Shown piece by piece: positions 19,001-26,950 of a DNA stretch of 64,000 nt. Numbering within the stretch: the stretch's first letter is position 1; every line of letters starts with the position of its first letter. The notes beneath the pieces were generated by a model that ran no database searches, was not told where the DNA came from, and was given only the letters and a program-made list of their open reading frames with translations. The DNA is taken from positions 4,307,001 through 4,371,000 of the forward strand of contig CP004371.1 in NCBI GenBank assembly GCA_000597885.1, read 5' to 3'. A program made the translations under genes and the position numbers. Origin of the DNA: Flammeovirgaceae bacterium 311 (GTDB lineage Bacteria; Bacteroidota; Bacteroidia; Cytophagales; Cyclobacteriaceae).

Positions 19001-19418
19001 AGACAAAGCTGAAAAACGCTATGCTTACGAGTTCAGATCTGGTGTATACCTGAACGATGGCGATGGAAAGTTCACCTTTAAGCCGTTGCCGGCACAGGCG
19101 CAGTTCTCTCCCATACAGTCCCTGGTGCTGGTGGATTTCGATGGGGATGGAAAGCCGGACCTTCTGTCTGGGGGCAATATGTATGAGGTAAACATTCAGC
19201 GGGGCCGCTACGATGCCGACTTCGGTACCCTGATGCATAATGCAGGCAATGGGCTTTTTACGGTTGTTCCGCCTGCACAGAGCGGAGTTTTAATAGAAGG
19301 CCAGGTGCGCGATATGCAGAAAATCAGGCTGCAGGGGCAGGAGCTTGTCCTGATCAGCAAAAATAATGCACCGCTGCAACTCTTACAGCCTGGCCGTAAA
19401 AAGGCTTTGCTGCAATAA
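16059..19418 (+). CDS. FG-GAP/VCBS-repeat lipoprotein with ASPIC/UnbV domain (second copy)
   Basis: About 1119 residues with the same architecture as the gene before it: lipobox TLAC, N-terminal propeller with repeats such as DLNGDGLPDLYFTAN and DYDGDGDLDMYMLNH, central ASPIC/UnbV domain (MGIGTKIIIPKNG, PTRGYQSAVSDDLTIGMG, LIVVWPD), and a second propeller. The two are tandem paralogues throughout, with conserved order of blocks. The start is ATG 16059 or 16077; both keep the leader and overlap the previous gene by 29 or 11 bases, suggesting translational coupling. A longer start at 16026 adds residues before the leader and is disfavoured. Function is unknown. Confidence 0.88.
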   Translation: MKRYNSMRININFSLAVALVCAAGFTLACNRAPEPRFELIPAEQSGITFENRLQESVQHNIFSYLYFYNGGGVAAGDLNGDGLPDLYFTANQDENKLYLNKGSFKFEDITSQVKLQGKKGWTTGVTMADVNGDGRLDIYVSQLGDFQNIRGKNQLYINMGNNSSGVPQFEDQAKAYGLDLVGFSTQAAFFDYDGDGDLDMYMLNHSVHANGTFAKSTIRKEPHPLAGDKLLRNDGGRFTDVTAESGIYSSALGYGLGITVADINWDGYPDIYVGNDFHENDYLYLNNGDGTFTESLEKMMQHTSRYSMGNDIADINNDGLPDILSLDMLPADPVKLKASAAEDAYDVYNFKLGYGYNHQFARNTLQLNLGNGKFSEIGLQAGVAATDWSWSGLFADLDLDGYKDIYIANGIKRRSNDLDYINYVSSEAIQSRLAGNISEEDLQLTEKMPEVKIPNAAFRNRGDLSFEDVSQSWGLNQESFSNGAAYADLDGDGDLDLITNNVNQPAFVYNNLTINGKKADNNYLRIRLNGEGGNRMGIGTKIIIPKNGQVLTFECFPTRGYQSAVSDDLTIGMGKDSVVERLIVVWPDRRFQELHRLKGNGMLTLNQAEASGTYSFAREATTPAFTDLTAALPVPYKHEENKYVEFNREALLPHMSSTEGPKLAVGDVNGDGLEDFFVGGAKRQPGSLFIQTATGVASSNVALFKADSLAEDVAALFLDYDGDHDLDLVVVSGGNEFQGKSKALEVRFYLNDGRGNFSRDQQASPGIHVTGSCITAADYDGDGDPDLFIGGRVVPWNYGSTPNSYLLQNQGGGRFKDITTEVEGLANAGMVKDATWADLDGDGFQELVLVGEWMPITVFSNQKGKLGKADFSSLDKSNGWWNVVKVADIDGDGDLDLIAGNLGLNSKLKASAERPVSLYIHDFDGNEKSDPLLYHYMGDKQYLFATKDELVSQLRTVKGKFVQYGEFANTDQTRLFEQQQIDKAEKRYAYEFRSGVYLNDGDGKFTFKPLPAQAQFSPIQSLVLVDFDGDGKPDLLSGGNMYEVNIQRGRYDADFGTLMHNAGNGLFTVVPPAQSGVLIEGQVRDMQKIRLQGQELVLISKNNAPLQLLQPGRKKALLQ

Positions 19419-19633
19419 TTCTCTATTTACAACCGGTACCGATTTACTTTGGTGGCTGCCTAGTTTTATCGGGTATTAAACCCAGTAGCCCGGGAGGCTG
19501 GCAATGTATAATCAGGCAAAACCAACTATAGAGAAGCAGGCCCTGAAAAGATTGAAAATTGGGGAGAATTGTGTAAATTTTGCCTTAGCTCTCTGGGCCG
19601 TTCAAGACACGGAACCCTCTAAACATCAATAGC

Positions 19634-20980
19634 ATGGGAAGAATTTTTTATTCCAGCTTATTTCTGTTGCTGGCCTGCTGGGGCTGTAGCCTGCAGCCGC
19701 AGGAAATTAAGGAAGTAACAGTGGCTCCGGATGCACTGCACGAAAGTATGCAGCAGCTCACCGATGTGATTGTGCATGACATTTTCTCTCCGCCCGTTGC
19801 CAGTCGTATCTATGCTTATTCCAGTATTGCTGCCTATGAGGTGCTTGCCCGGCACGATTCTGTATACCTGCCGCTTGCCGGTCAGCTAAGCGGACTGGAG
19901 CTGCTGCCTGCACCGGCAAAGCCCATTCATTACCAGGTGGCTGCAGTCGACGCTTTTCTACTCACCGGTAAAGCCCTTACCTTCTCCGACGATCAGGTGG
20001 AAGAATATCGCCAGCAGTGGCATCAGCGCCTGCTTGAGCAGGGAATTTCAGCAGAATTACTTAAACAAACACTGACCTACAGCCAGCTGGCCTCTTCCCA
20101 CATTTTGGCCTGGGCCGCTACAGATAACTATAAACAAACCCGCACCTTCGAGAAGCACACTATTGTGAGCGAAGATCCGGGCAAGTGGAAGCCTACACCT
20201 CCCGCCTATATGGAGGCAATTGAGCCTCACTGGTTCAAGATCCGGCCCTTTGTAATGGACTCCTGCAGCCAGTTTAAGCCTGCCAGGCCAACCCAGTTCA
20301 GCGAAGCAAAAGAGAGCCTCTTTATGCAGGAGGTGGCAGAGGTATATGAGGTAGGCAAAAATCTAAGTACAGAGCAAAGAGAAATTGCCAGCTTTTGGGA
20401 TTGTAACCCCTTTGTGATGAATGTGCACGGGCATGTGATGTTCGCCGCCAAAAAAATAACCCCCGGCGGCCACTGGATGGGCATTGCAAAAATAGCCTGC
20501 CAGAAAGAAAACACCGACCTGATCCGGACAGCACAGGTATACGCCCTCACTGCAATTTCGGTGGCCGATGGCTTTATCAGCTGCTGGGATGAAAAATACC
20601 GCAGCAATCTTATCCGCCCGGAAACTGTTATTAACCGCTACATCGACGAAGACTGGGCACCACTGCTGCAAACCCCACCCTTTCCGGAATACCCCAGCGG
20701 GCACAGTGTTATTTCTACCGCTGCAAGTGTAACCCTTACTTCACTCTTTGGCGATAATTTTAGGTATGTAGACTCTACTGAGGTGCGCTATGGCCTGCCT
20801 GCCCGCTCCTTTACTTCCTTTGAACAGGCTGCCGAAGAGGCTGCTATCAGCAGGCTGTACGGCGGCATCCACTACAGGCCGGCCATCACCAATGGCATGC
20901 ACCAGGGCAGGGCAGTAGGCGAACTGGTGGTACAAAAAGTTAAAACCCAAAGGGAGATTCTGGCAGAGAACAGGGAGTAG
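19634..20980 (+). CDS. Vanadium-dependent haloperoxidase/PAP2-fold lipoprotein
   Basis: A 448-residue exported protein with a leader and lipobox LLAC (Cys15). The phosphate/vanadate pocket motifs are in order: KYRSNLIRP (Lys321, Arg328), YPSGHS (His357 the likely acid/base) and SRLYGGIHY (Arg407, His413). The same pocket serves vanadium haloperoxidases and acid phosphatases, so sequence alone does not decide between halide oxidation and phosphate-ester hydrolysis; the long alpha-helical N-terminus is typical of the haloperoxidase-like group. It ends the SusC-SusD-VCBS-VCBS run, 215 bases after the previous gene. Confidence 0.83.
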   Translation: MGRIFYSSLFLLLACWGCSLQPQEIKEVTVAPDALHESMQQLTDVIVHDIFSPPVASRIYAYSSIAAYEVLARHDSVYLPLAGQLSGLELLPAPAKPIHYQVAAVDAFLLTGKALTFSDDQVEEYRQQWHQRLLEQGISAELLKQTLTYSQLASSHILAWAATDNYKQTRTFEKHTIVSEDPGKWKPTPPAYMEAIEPHWFKIRPFVMDSCSQFKPARPTQFSEAKESLFMQEVAEVYEVGKNLSTEQREIASFWDCNPFVMNVHGHVMFAAKKITPGGHWMGIAKIACQKENTDLIRTAQVYALTAISVADGFISCWDEKYRSNLIRPETVINRYIDEDWAPLLQTPPFPEYPSGHSVISTAASVTLTSLFGDNFRYVDSTEVRYGLPARSFTSFEQAAEEAAISRLYGGIHYRPAITNGMHQGRAVGELVVQKVKTQREILAENRE

Positions 20981-21118
20981 CAAATCCGGGCCAGTCATTA
21001 TGTTGGTAATTATTTTCCGCTAAAATGCAGTTTTATCAACAGCAGGGGCATAACCCTTTGTCTATACTTTGTATCACTTAATTGAAACAGCGGCCAACAT
21101 ACAGGCCAATGGTATGCT

Positions 21119-21544
21119 TCAGGCAACTTTGCTGATCAGGTTTCTGATCTCTTCCAGCCGGAGGGGTTTCTCTAAAACGGCCAGTACATCGTACCGGCTG
21201 GCTAATTGTTCTTCCTTCTCTGTTTTATGCGAAGTAATAATGGCAAAGTGGGTGTTATCCAGGTAAACGAGCCCTGTTTTTTTTAGGTCCTTTAGAATGG
21301 TTAGGATTTCAAAGCCTCCAAAACCAGGCATATCAATGTCTAGAAGTACCAGGTCAGTGGCGGCATGCTGCTGATTTTCCTGACTGGAGCCATATTTTTC
21401 TTTCAGGAATTTTAATCCTTTCAGGCTATCTGAAAATACCATGACTTCTACCGTTACCAGCATCTGTTCCAAAAGCCTTTTGGTAACCATGCCGATGATT
21501 TCATCATCATCAACAAGTATAATGTTCTTTAATTTTCTATCCAT
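21119..21544 (-). CDS. Stand-alone CheY-like response regulator
   Basis: A 141-residue receiver domain without an output domain. Acidic pocket Asp12/Asp13 (LVDDDE), phospho-acceptor Asp69 (LVLLDIDMPGFGG), Thr104/Ser105 switch residue and Lys126 (VLEKPLR) are all present. An insert with EKYGSSQENQQHA between alpha 2 and beta 3 is slightly long. It is a single-domain phosphorelay or chemotaxis-like protein; no kinase is adjacent. The start is placed at MDRKLKN (21544) rather than five residues earlier. Confidence 0.85.
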   Translation of the reverse strand: MDRKLKNIILVDDDEIIGMVTKRLLEQMLVTVEVMVFSDSLKGLKFLKEKYGSSQENQQHAATDLVLLDIDMPGFGGFEILTILKDLKKTGLVYLDNTHFAIITSHKTEKEEQLASRYDVLAVLEKPLRLEEIRNLISKVA

Positions 21545-22063
21545 GGTTGGTAAAATCATTTGCTAATACACCACCGGCCAAAATCCCGAAACATTTCAGT
21601 AATTCCTTAGGATATACCCCGGCATGTTTAACCAGGGCACTCTAAAAGAGATGTACTGTGAATATTATTCTTTATAAATAATCCCCCATCAGCATTTTAA
21701 GAAATACAGGGAATAGCTCTACAGCCTTTATAACAATACCGCAGTACTGAGATACAAATACGTCTCTCCAACTACTTATCCTGTTTCCAGACTGGATTAG
21801 CACTGTTTAGTAGTAAGACGTTGAGCACAGGCAGAAGGTACGAAGCCAGTGAGGCTGAATAGCAGATATTTACAGCGTGCCTGTATTATCTTTTTGTTAT
21901 TTTTTGAATCAGCCTTAATAATATACCTCACAAACTGTACTTTTGAATAAAATCAGCCTAAGCCATGCCTATTAGAACCGCTGTTTGTGATTTGATGATA
22001 TTTTTTACGGATTGTGGCATTTTTTTCATTAAGTAGGGCTTTATATCTTTTTTCAACTGTGCA
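21545..22063. other. 519-base intergenic stretch between divergent genes
   Basis: It should contain promoters for the response regulator (minus) and the glycosyltransferase (plus), but no exact TAnnTTTG box was found. Two copies of AATCAGCCT lie about 45 bases apart near 21910-21960. No RNA gene or open frame is supportable. Confidence 0.4.
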
Positions 22064-23746
22064 ATGTTAACCTTCGATAAGACTTTAATTCCTGCACCTG
22101 CTGCACCTGCTGCAGTTATGAATATTTCGCCTTCCTCTGATAAGTTTCAGAACATAACTAAGACTCTTGTCTGGACCCTGGTGGGGGTTGGTATTTTCCT
22201 AAGGCTTTACCATTACTTCAATAACAGGTCTTTGTTTATAGATGAGGTATATCTTTCTGTCAGCCTCATAAAGATGAATTTTGCTGAGCTCACCAGCCCC
22301 ATGCTGGAGTATGAGCAGAAAGCACCTGTTGGTTTTCTATGGCTGGTAAAGCTCTCGGTGGTGCTGTTTGGCAAAAAAGAGATGGCGCTTAGGCTCGTAC
22401 CCCTATTGGCTGGTATTGCTTCTCTCTTTGTTTTTTTGCCTGTTGCCCGCTACTTTCTAAAGCCGCTTGGGGTGGTGCTGGCCGTGGCCCTGATGGCACT
22501 TGCGCCGGTGCTGGTGTATCACAGTGTAGAAATAAAGCAGTATTGCACCGAAATGCTGGCTACTGTAGTAGCTCTTTATTTCTATATGCGCTACCATCAG
22601 CGGCAGGATTATCTATCCCTGTTGCTGTGGGGGCTTTGGGGAGCTCTCATGCTCTGGTTTTCTTTTTCTGTGATATTTGTACTGGCGGGCATGGCCATTG
22701 GGCTGAGTCTGCATTATATGCTGAAGCGAGACTGGAAAATGCTGTTTCTCTCGCTGATCCCCTTTGGCTTCTGGCTCTTTAGCTTTGGGCTGAATTTTTA
22801 CCTCTTCACCTACCAGCATACCGACTCCGGTTGGCTGGTGGAGTGGTTCAGGCTGCGCAATGGCTTTCTGCCCCAGAATCCTTCGGCTAAAGATTTGGTT
22901 ATATGGGTGTTGCAGGCAATTTACAGCTTGCTCACGCATCCCTTAGGAGTTTTGTGGAATGCAAATGCCATACATTCCCTGGGAAATCCGCTGCTTAAGC
23001 TGGTGTTAAAGATGCCCCTGGTTCTGTTCCTTTTCTGGGGCACAGGCCTGTATATGTTTTTTAAACACAACAGGAAAGCTTTTCTGGTATTGAGCCTCCC
23101 CCTGGTGTTAACACTATTTGCTGCCCTCATTGAAAAGTATCCTTTTTATGAAAGGCTTACGGTGTTTCTGGCGCCGCTGCTTATCCTGATGTTTGCCCAC
23201 GGCTGTGCTACCATTACCAGTTACTTTCCTGCCCGGGCAAAGTGGCGCTGGATATTTCCTGTAATCCTGCTCTTGTGGCCTTTGTGGAAGTCTGTAGATC
23301 AGGTAATGGATACCCATCAGTTTGGAGACCGAAAGATGTCTTTCTACCGGGAGGGTATTTTATATCTGAAGGAAAGAATGCAGCCCAATGATTTAGTGTA
23401 TGTATACTGGAATGCCAGGCATTACTACAACTACTATAACGAAGCCTATAATTTAAATTTGGGGGCCATTCAGCTTAATGATTATCGGTTGGTCTCTAAG
23501 AGTCCGGAAGAGTACCTGGAAAGACTAAGGCCGGAATATAGTGCCGTAGCACAAGCCAGTCGGGTTTGGTTGGTGCATGACCCCTTGTTAAAGATAGATA
23601 TCGGCGAGTATGATCACCAGCCACCATGGTATAATGAGGAGGCTAATGCAGCAGGAGCATTGCTTTGTAAGGATATAGCGTCTATGGGCAAACAGGAGGC
23701 GGATTCTTACGTCAGGCTGAATTCAGCTGTTAGATTATTTAAATAA
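22064..23746 (+). CDS. GT39/ArnT-like membrane glycosyltransferase
   Basis: A 560-residue polytopic membrane protein with about 10-11 hydrophobic segments and a soluble C-terminal part (about 430-560). The first loop carries LFIDEVYLS with the Asp-Glu pair typical of the GT39/PMT-type GT-C fold, followed by YEQKAPVGFLW and YHSVEIKQYCTEM, which match the Bacteroidota dolichyl-phosphate-mannose-transferase-like family. Members transfer sugars from polyprenyl-phosphate donors to periplasmic acceptors; donor and acceptor are unknown here. The N-terminal PAPAAPAA comes from a 9-base DNA repeat. Met19 (22118) is an alternative start. Confidence 0.75.
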   Translation: MLTFDKTLIPAPAAPAAVMNISPSSDKFQNITKTLVWTLVGVGIFLRLYHYFNNRSLFIDEVYLSVSLIKMNFAELTSPMLEYEQKAPVGFLWLVKLSVVLFGKKEMALRLVPLLAGIASLFVFLPVARYFLKPLGVVLAVALMALAPVLVYHSVEIKQYCTEMLATVVALYFYMRYHQRQDYLSLLLWGLWGALMLWFSFSVIFVLAGMAIGLSLHYMLKRDWKMLFLSLIPFGFWLFSFGLNFYLFTYQHTDSGWLVEWFRLRNGFLPQNPSAKDLVIWVLQAIYSLLTHPLGVLWNANAIHSLGNPLLKLVLKMPLVLFLFWGTGLYMFFKHNRKAFLVLSLPLVLTLFAALIEKYPFYERLTVFLAPLLILMFAHGCATITSYFPARAKWRWIFPVILLLWPLWKSVDQVMDTHQFGDRKMSFYREGILYLKERMQPNDLVYVYWNARHYYNYYNEAYNLNLGAIQLNDYRLVSKSPEEYLERLRPEYSAVAQASRVWLVHDPLLKIDIGEYDHQPPWYNEEANAAGALLCKDIASMGKQEADSYVRLNSAVRLFK

Positions 23747-23859
23747 GAAAGGTGGGAACAAGATTAGTCCGGCCTTGTTTTCTGAAACTATTTTAGTAAA
23801 GCTATAAATCCTGGTTCTGCTGTCCGCATTAGCTACGTGGCAAACACCTGGTGGCAAAA

Positions 23860-23897
23860 AAAGCTGCAGCCCATATTTTATCAGGGGCTGCAGCTTT
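23860..23897. terminator. Bidirectional hairpin terminator
   Basis: A perfect 13-base inverted repeat, AAAGCTGCAGCCC (23860-23872) and GGGCTGCAGCTTT (23885-23897), with a 12-base loop and A/T-rich flanks. It sits between the convergent glycosyltransferase and membrane-protein genes. Confidence 0.7.
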
Positions 23898-23991
23898 CAG
23901 GTTTTATGGGGTCAGCATCCGCAAAAATTATTCAGCCGGATCCTGACAGCTAAAGTCTCAAATTAAATAATTTATAACAGCTTAAGGGGGC

Positions 23992-24762
23992 TTATTTTGC
24001 CAGATGTGTTTTGTGTGCTACCTGGTTAGGCTCATACATTACTCTGCCAGCTTCTGTAATAAAGCTGTTGCTTCTGGAGGTGAGCCTGAAAGAAACACCC
24101 CCCAGTTCAACATCCAGGTAGTAAAGCAGGCAGCGCAGAAATAATAAAAGCCCTGACAGCTCCATGCTTTCTTCAATAATAGTAAAAATTACCAGGGTAA
24201 GACTGTTTTCTAAGGTTTGAGAGAAATAGTAGCTGGCAACAGCTTCCATCCCAAGGGCGCCTCCAACATAAATGGCGCCGGCTAATATCATCAATTTTTT
24301 AATTCTGGCGGGAAGATTCCATACAAAACGGAGGTAGGCAGCTCCTACGCCCAGTACCAGCAATCCATAGGGTATTATCCAGGCAAAGTGAAAAACACCG
24401 GAGGTGTTAAGTGCAGTACGGGTCCAGGCACCAATCCGCTCATGGATCTGAACAGACTCATCAATGCTGAGCAGTAAAAAAATAATGGCCAGACCTATCC
24501 AGTAAGGGTGTTTTTTAGAATTTTTCTGTTTTTCCAGGTAGGCAATAATACCCAGGGTTGCAGCACAGCCAAGTAGCAGCAAGCTAGAAAAATAGGTTGG
24601 AATATTATTTTCCTTATCCATATTGAAAAGTTCTATGATATAGGACCCCTCAATGCCAAATGAAAATCTGGCAACCATGCCCGTTATATTGGCAAGAATA
24701 AGAAAGCATATGATCAGGCCTAATATAAAGATAATTCTGTTTGGTTTGCTGGTAATTTCCAT
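23992..24762 (-). CDS. Uncharacterised polytopic membrane protein with buried acidic/His residues
   Basis: A 256-residue protein with about six hydrophobic segments (near 10-30, 57-76, 87-100, 124-143, 157-175, 186-207). I do not recognise a named family. The segment LFNMDKENNIPTYFSS precedes TM2. Potential metal or catalytic residues lie in or near membrane segments: Asp101-Glu102 with His107-Glu108 (LSIDESVQIHE), Glu173 and Glu197-Glu198-x-x-Glu201 (IIEESMELSG). This acidic/His clustering is more typical of membrane metalloenzymes than of transporters, but that is inference. It is a monocistronic gene, divergent from the sulfotransferase gene. Confidence 0.7.
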   Translation of the reverse strand: MEITSKPNRIIFILGLIICFLILANITGMVARFSFGIEGSYIIELFNMDKENNIPTYFSSLLLLGCAATLGIIAYLEKQKNSKKHPYWIGLAIIFLLLSIDESVQIHERIGAWTRTALNTSGVFHFAWIIPYGLLVLGVGAAYLRFVWNLPARIKKLMILAGAIYVGGALGMEAVASYYFSQTLENSLTLVIFTIIEESMELSGLLLFLRCLLYYLDVELGGVSFRLTSRSNSFITEAGRVMYEPNQVAHKTHLAK

Positions 24763-25144
24763 ACACTTAAAAAGTTGGAGTTGGAGATGAGTAGTAAAAA
24801 ATTAACAAAAATTAAACGTTAAAATCTGCTAGGTCAGCAGCATATAACATCTATGGCTAAGGCTGAAAAAATTAAAGTTCCATACTAAAGATCCTAAAAA
24901 GTTAATTAACTACCATATTGTCGAAAGGTTATTTTTATATTAATTTTTTTACTCAGTGCTTTGCTGCATTGCCAGAAATTTTAAAAATGTCAATGACGAT
25001 CTCTGAACAGCGATCGCAATCGGCTGGTGAATTGTGCCGTATTTCTTTTAAAAATTTCTCATCTTAAGGGCTGATAATGGTAAGATATGATTGAGCAGCC
25101 GGCGATAACATACACTTTTACCTATAAACATTAAATCTATTCCG
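24763..25144. other. 382-base AT-rich intergenic stretch between divergent genes
   Basis: Contains only presumed promoter regions; one isolated GCGATCGC palindrome near 25010. No gene, RNA or exact promoter consensus is supportable. Confidence 0.4.
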
Positions 25145-25891
25145 ATGGTCCGCATTCATCTTATATCTGGCCCGCGTAATATCTCTACAGCCCTGATGTA
25201 CTCCTTTGCCCGGCGCAGTGATACTGTGGTGGTAGATGAACCCTTTTACGGCTACTACCTGGCCAGTACAGGTATTCTGCATCCAGGTAGGGAAGAGGTG
25301 CTGGCCAGCATGCGCACCGATCCGCAGGCGGTTATTGAAGAAGTGATCTTTGGTAACTATACCGCTGAAGCAGTATTCTTCAAGAATATGGCAAAGCACT
25401 TATTGGGTCTGGACCATTCCTTTTGCCAAAAGCTAAGCAATGTATTCCTGATACGCGATCCTGCCAGGCTTATTACCTCATTTGCCAAAGTAGTGCCAGA
25501 GCTGGATGAATCTGAAATTGGCCTTAAGCATGCCTGTGAATTATTTAAAGCACTTAAGGAAGAAGGCAATGCCCCGCTGGTACTTAATTCTGATGTAGTG
25601 CTTCAGAATCCGCCATTGATATTACGAAAACTATGTGTTGCCCTGGGTATTGCTTTTGAGGAAGATATGCTGCATTGGGAGCCAGGCCCACGCCCGGAAG
25701 ATGGCAGCTGGGCAAAGTACTGGTACAGCAATGTGCATAAAAGCTCAGGATTTCAGCCACCTCCTGCCGCAGAAACTGACGTTCCGGAGCAATACAGGCC
25801 TTTGCTGGAGGAGGTGGAGCCTTATTTTACATATTTAAATCAGTTTGCTATTACTTTAGACCATAACGATGCTTCAACAGTACAATTCTAA
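25145..25891 (+). CDS. Sulfotransferase-like P-loop protein
   Basis: A 248-residue cytoplasmic protein. The N-terminal strand and loop HLISGPRNISTALMYSF (5'-phosphosulfate-binding-loop-like, residues 5-21) and FLIRDPARLITSFAKV (3'-phosphate-binding-like, Arg104 and Ser112) match the sulfotransferase fold. The DEPFYGYYL segment after beta 2 is typical of a subgroup that occurs with class IV aminotransferases. The nucleotide loop has GPRNIST instead of the classical lysine-containing loop, so PAPS use is not certain. It overlaps the next gene by 23 bases, implying translational coupling. Confidence 0.75.
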   Translation: MVRIHLISGPRNISTALMYSFARRSDTVVVDEPFYGYYLASTGILHPGREEVLASMRTDPQAVIEEVIFGNYTAEAVFFKNMAKHLLGLDHSFCQKLSNVFLIRDPARLITSFAKVVPELDESEIGLKHACELFKALKEEGNAPLVLNSDVVLQNPPLILRKLCVALGIAFEEDMLHWEPGPRPEDGSWAKYWYSNVHKSSGFQPPPAAETDVPEQYRPLLEEVEPYFTYLNQFAITLDHNDASTVQF

Positions 25892-26771
25892 AAATGCAGA
25901 TATACAGGTATGGGTGAATGGCCTGTGCCACCGCAACAGTGCTAAAGTTTCGGTATTCGACAGTGTAGTGCAGGGTGGCGATGCCGTATGGGAGGGGCTA
26001 AGGGTATACCAGGGAGGTATTTTTTGCCTCGATAAACACCTGGAGCGCCTGGAACATTCTGCCAAAGCCCTGGCTTTTAGTGAAGTTCCCACCAGGGAAG
26101 AAATCAAAAAGGCTATTTTTACCACCCTACAGGCTAATGGCATGCGTCACGAAACGCACATACGCCTTACACTCACCCGTGGCGAAAAAGTTACCTCTGG
26201 CATGGATCCGCGCCTGAACACCAAAGGCACTACCCTGATTGTGCTGGCCGAATGGAAACCCCTGGTGTACGATAATGATAAGGGTATCCGGGTGATCAGC
26301 TCCTCCATTCAACGTAATTCTCCCAGATTTCTGGATAGTAAGATCCACCACAACAACCTGCTCAATAACATACTGGCTAAAATACAGGCCAATGTTGCCG
26401 GGGCAGATGCTGCCCTGATGCTGGATGCAAACGGCTTTGTGGCAGAGCTTAACGATACCAATCTGTTTATGGCAAAGGTCGGTGTACTTTACACCCCGCA
26501 TGCCGATGCCTGCCTGCACGGCATTACCCGGGGACTGGTGATTGAGCTGGGCCGTGAACTGGGACTGCAGGTAGTGGAAAAAAACCTGTCTCTTACCGAG
26601 TTTTATAATGCGGATGAGGTGTTTTGCTGCGGTACCATGGGTGAGCTTACACCCGTAGTGGCCATAGACGGACGAAAGATTGAAAACAATTGGGGCAGCT
26701 CCCTGAAAGACCAGGTACACGCTGCTTTTGAGCGCAAAGTGTCGGAGCTTAGCGAGCCCCTGCCTTTTTAA
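25869..26771 (+). CDS. Class IV (branched-chain/D-amino-acid type) aminotransferase
   Basis: A 300-residue fold-type IV PLP enzyme. The Schiff-base lysine is Lys158 in DSKIHHNNLLNN, and Glu193 in GFVAELNDTNLF contacts the cofactor nitrogen. FDSVVQGGDAVWEGLRVY is the N-terminal substrate-loop signature and CCGTMGELTPV the C-terminal phosphate-binding region. The family includes branched-chain aminotransferase, D-alanine aminotransferase and aminodeoxychorismate lyase; the IHHNN stretch fits the branched-chain-like side, but the substrate is unproven. The pairing with the upstream overlapping sulfotransferase-like gene suggests a shared pathway. Confidence 0.85.
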   Translation: MLQQYNSKNADIQVWVNGLCHRNSAKVSVFDSVVQGGDAVWEGLRVYQGGIFCLDKHLERLEHSAKALAFSEVPTREEIKKAIFTTLQANGMRHETHIRLTLTRGEKVTSGMDPRLNTKGTTLIVLAEWKPLVYDNDKGIRVISSSIQRNSPRFLDSKIHHNNLLNNILAKIQANVAGADAALMLDANGFVAELNDTNLFMAKVGVLYTPHADACLHGITRGLVIELGRELGLQVVEKNLSLTEFYNADEVFCCGTMGELTPVVAIDGRKIENNWGSSLKDQVHAAFERKVSELSEPLPF

Positions 26772-26950
26772 TAGTAGGGGCAGTGTGGGCGGGTATTACA
26801 TCTGCCGCCGGGCCTGCCCCCATACGGCAGCTCGCTGCCTTACCACTCATCCCAAAATTTAAGCTGATGCTCCCAAAACCATAGCCTTTGTGTATAAAAG
26901 AAGCTATTTTGGGCGTTGTAGGCTAACCAAATACCAGACACCAAAAATAT

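Noticed and set aside
12746-19418. Many short GATGGCGATGG-type DNA repeats resembling a minisatellite or CRISPR
   Set aside because: They encode the DxDGDGD calcium loops of VCBS/FG-GAP repeats, lie in frame at irregular spacing, and have no spacer structure.
26777-26820. GGGGCAG/CTGCCCC inverted repeat after the aminotransferase gene as terminator
   Set aside because: The arms are 30 bases apart and no T-run follows, so it is too weak to call.
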